Source: Actinomycetota bacterium (GTDB lineage: Bacteria; Actinomycetota; CADDZG01; JAHWKV01). Taken from it: DNA of 64,000 bases. The notes under the pieces are model-generated. The model was given only the letters and a program-made list of their open reading frames with translations. It did not search any database and was not told the DNA's origin. Each line of letters starts with the position of its first letter. The stretch's first letter is position 1. The stretch is from contig JAUJPC010000001.1 of NCBI GenBank assembly GCA_030447305.1, positions 760,958 through 824,957 of the forward strand. The letters run 5' to 3'. This document shows, in pieces, positions 62,420 to 64,000 of this stretch. Both the position numbers and the translations under genes were made by a program.

Positions 62420-63923
62420 GCGGGGTTCCCTCCGGGCGGCCCAGGCCCGCTGCCACGACTACCCCGACCAGGCACACCACCGCGGTTATGAGGAAGAGCT
62501 CGCCGTACTCGACGTGCAGCGCAGCGCGGACCGCGGCCCGGTATGCCGCCAGCTGCCGGTCAAATTCCGCTGGCGAGAGCTCGAAAGGCAGGGGCGGGGC
62601 AAGGTCCTTCGTCAGCTGCCGGAACCGGTAGACGCCCGCGGCTCCCAGAGCGGCTATGCCGATCAGCATGCCCACCATTCGGGCCACCACTACGGCAGCC
62701 GATACAACCCCGTGCTGATCCGGCGTCGATGACCCAAGCGCGACTGAAGCCAGCGGAGCGATGATCAACCCCAGGCCGAAGCCGGCGAGGATCAGGTCGA
62801 GGCTCATCCTCGGAACGGCAAACGGACCAAGCTGATAGACCGCCTGCCCAATTTCCATAGGCCATTGGGAGATGAGCCAGTAGGCAAAAGCGGCCAGGAA
62901 CAATCCGCCCGCTGTGACCAGACGCTCCCCGACACGCCGGGTGAGCATCCCGCCGGCAACCGCACCGATGGCGAGCGCGGCCAGGAAACGGGAAAGCACC
63001 AGCGCCCCCCCCAGGCTGTCCTCACCCATCAGGGTTCTGGCCAGCAGCGGGATGTCCACCAGCGTGGCCATCAAGGCCACTCCCGATAAGAAGCTGCAGC
63101 CCAGAGCGGCAAGGAATGGCCTCAACGAGACGGTGGAGAGGTCGATGAGCCGGGACGGCGATCTTCGTTCCCACGCGAAGAAGCCGGCCAGGGATAGGGC
63201 CGCCAGGACGAGCACCGGCGGACCCCACGACGGGAGCACCGCCTGCGATGGATCCGGGTTGTAGAGGCCTGCCACCAGAGCCCCCAGGCTGAATGCCAGC
63301 AGAAGCCCTCCCCCCAGGTCGACCCTCAGCTCCCGGCGGCTAGATGCCGTCGGGAGGCCCCGACGCACCGCGAACATCGCAAGGGCGGCCAGCGGCAGGT
63401 TGATCCAAAAGACGCTTCTCCACCCGGCCAGAGCGGCCAGTGCCGCCCCGTACAGAGGCCCCAGCACGCTGCCCATCTCCTGCGCCCCGCCCACCAGGCC
63501 CAAGAGAAGGGGCCGGGATCGCGCCTCCCAGAGATCACTGATCACCGCAAAGGTCACCGGCAGCAAAGCTCCTCCGGCGGCCCCCTGGATCAGGCGGCCC
63601 GCCACCAGGACGCCCAGTGACGGGGCCGCCGCGGACACCAACGAGCCGGCGGCGAAAAACAACAGACACCCCTGGATGACCCGGGTTCGTCCCACCCGGT
63701 CCGACAGCTGGCCCAGCAGCGGCATGGCCGCCACGTAGCCCAGCAGGTAGGCGGTGACGATCGGAGTGGCTCGTTCCGGGTGTTCGATCGGGATACCCAT
63801 ATCGCGCATCACGTCGACCATGATGGTGACGACGACGTATGCATCCAGTGCCGCCAGCAGGACGGCGACCGAGGAAACTCCCGCTGCGAGCCGCCGGCGG
63901 GGGAGTGCGGGGGTCCGGCTCAA
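62397..63923 (-). CDS. P55/Rv1410c-like MFS transporter
   Basis: 508 residues, about 14 membrane segments, DHA2-type. LLAALDAYVVVTIMVDVMRDMGIPI, TAYLLGYVAAMPLLGQLSDRVGR, GALLPVTFAVISDLW, GGAQEMGSVLGPLYG, WRSVFWINLPLAALAMF, LVAGLYNPDP and VVVARMVGMLIGIAALG match, from memory, the mycobacterial P55 transporter. P55 works with lipoprotein LprG to move triacylglycerides and lipoglycans to the outer envelope. Here too a lipoprotein tail lies 11 nt upstream. The match makes a lipid-export role likely. Confidence 0.9.
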   Translation of the reverse strand: MSRTPALPRRRLAAGVSSVAVLLAALDAYVVVTIMVDVMRDMGIPIEHPERATPIVTAYLLGYVAAMPLLGQLSDRVGRTRVIQGCLLFFAAGSLVSAAAPSLGVLVAGRLIQGAAGGALLPVTFAVISDLWEARSRPLLLGLVGGAQEMGSVLGPLYGAALAALAGWRSVFWINLPLAALAMFAVRRGLPTASSRRELRVDLGGGLLLAFSLGALVAGLYNPDPSQAVLPSWGPPVLVLAALSLAGFFAWERRSPSRLIDLSTVSLRPFLAALGCSFLSGVALMATLVDIPLLARTLMGEDSLGGALVLSRFLAALAIGAVAGGMLTRRVGERLVTAGGLFLAAFAYWLISQWPMEIGQAVYQLGPFAVPRMSLDLILAGFGLGLIIAPLASVALGSSTPDQHGVVSAAVVVARMVGMLIGIAALGAAGVYRFRQLTKDLAPPLPFELSPAEFDRQLAAYRAAVRAALHVEYGELFLITAVVCLVGVVVAAGLGRPEGTPLTASEAG

Positions 63924-63934
63924 GGCAGGGGTGT

Positions 63935-64000
63935 CTAAACCGGCGCTTTGATGTCGACCGGCTCGTTGAACCTGGAGAGGGTCACGGTCACCACTGTCTC
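63935..64000 (-). CDS. C-terminal end of an LprG/LppX-like lipoprotein (partial)
   Basis: The minus strand at the window edge reads ETVVTVTLSRFNEPVDIKAPV and a stop at 63935-63937. The pattern VTVTLS-x-x-x-x-PVDI-x-AP is the usual end of LppX_LprAFG lipoproteins. It lies 11 nt before the MFS start, matching the lprG-P55 order of mycobacteria. Only 21 codons are in the window. Confidence 0.6.
   Translation of the reverse strand, partial: ETVVTVTLSRFNEPVDIKAPV

Overview
The window is high-GC bacterial chromosome that reads as Actinomycetota. The division and wall cluster runs mraZ-rsmH-ftsL-ftsI-murE-murF-mraY-murD-ftsW-murG-murC-murB-ftsQ-ftsZ, followed by pgeF-yggS-sepF-yggT-divIVA, with no ftsA. 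MurE carries the DNPR motif of meso-diaminopimelate ligases. GTG and TTG starts are common, as are start codons 6-8 nt behind a -10 box (leaderless style). An LPxTG surface protein, a DUF222-HNH gene and a P55/LprG-type MFS locus fit the same phylum. I cannot assign a class or genus from sequence alone.

Layout. 0.1-4.7 kb: LPxTG-anchored choice-of-anchor-G-like protein, a selenoprotein GrdA gene read through an in-frame TGA, thiE, a MIP18/DUF59 protein and an anchored repeat protein. 4.9-8.1 kb: dinB, a DUF3040-like membrane protein, a MerR-type regulator, an HNH nuclease. 8.2-29.8 kb: the dcw cluster, with a four-repeat MraZ operator over its promoter, an unannotated 42-codon membrane ORF between mraZ and rsmH, and an unrecognised winged-helix-like gene between ftsQ and ftsZ. 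29.9-37.1 kb: glgB, glgX, a cytochrome P450 and convergent malQ. 37.2-38.4 kb: an antitoxin/PIN-toxin pair and a decayed Ser/Thr kinase fragment. 38.4-43.7 kb: an ileS with variant signatures, divergent from traR/dksA-like, lspA and rluD-like genes. 43.7-49.1 kb: an ABC exporter operon with a lipoprotein and small membrane proteins. 49.2-56.4 kb: dnaE, a small zinc-ribbon protein, DUF222-HNH, and an ABC half-exporter. 56.5-61.8 kb: hisDCBHAF. 61.8-64.0 kb: a frameshifted YdeI-like gene, a P55-like MFS transporter and the tail of a probable LprG-like lipoprotein.

The main surprises are these. (1) GrdA is encoded with CxxU selenocysteine and a candidate SECIS hairpin; frame-by-frame gene calling would split it. 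(2) The hisB-hisH junction has a perfect 52-bp tandem duplication that frameshifts hisB, then two 62-bp repeats that copy the hisH start and form a chain of overlapping stop/start mini-ORFs. (3) Similar short duplications lie at the dnaE 3' end and upstream of ileS, and other frameshifts break ydeI and the kinase fragment. Raw reads should be checked to tell biology from assembly error. No tRNA, rRNA, CRISPR array or insertion sequence was seen.
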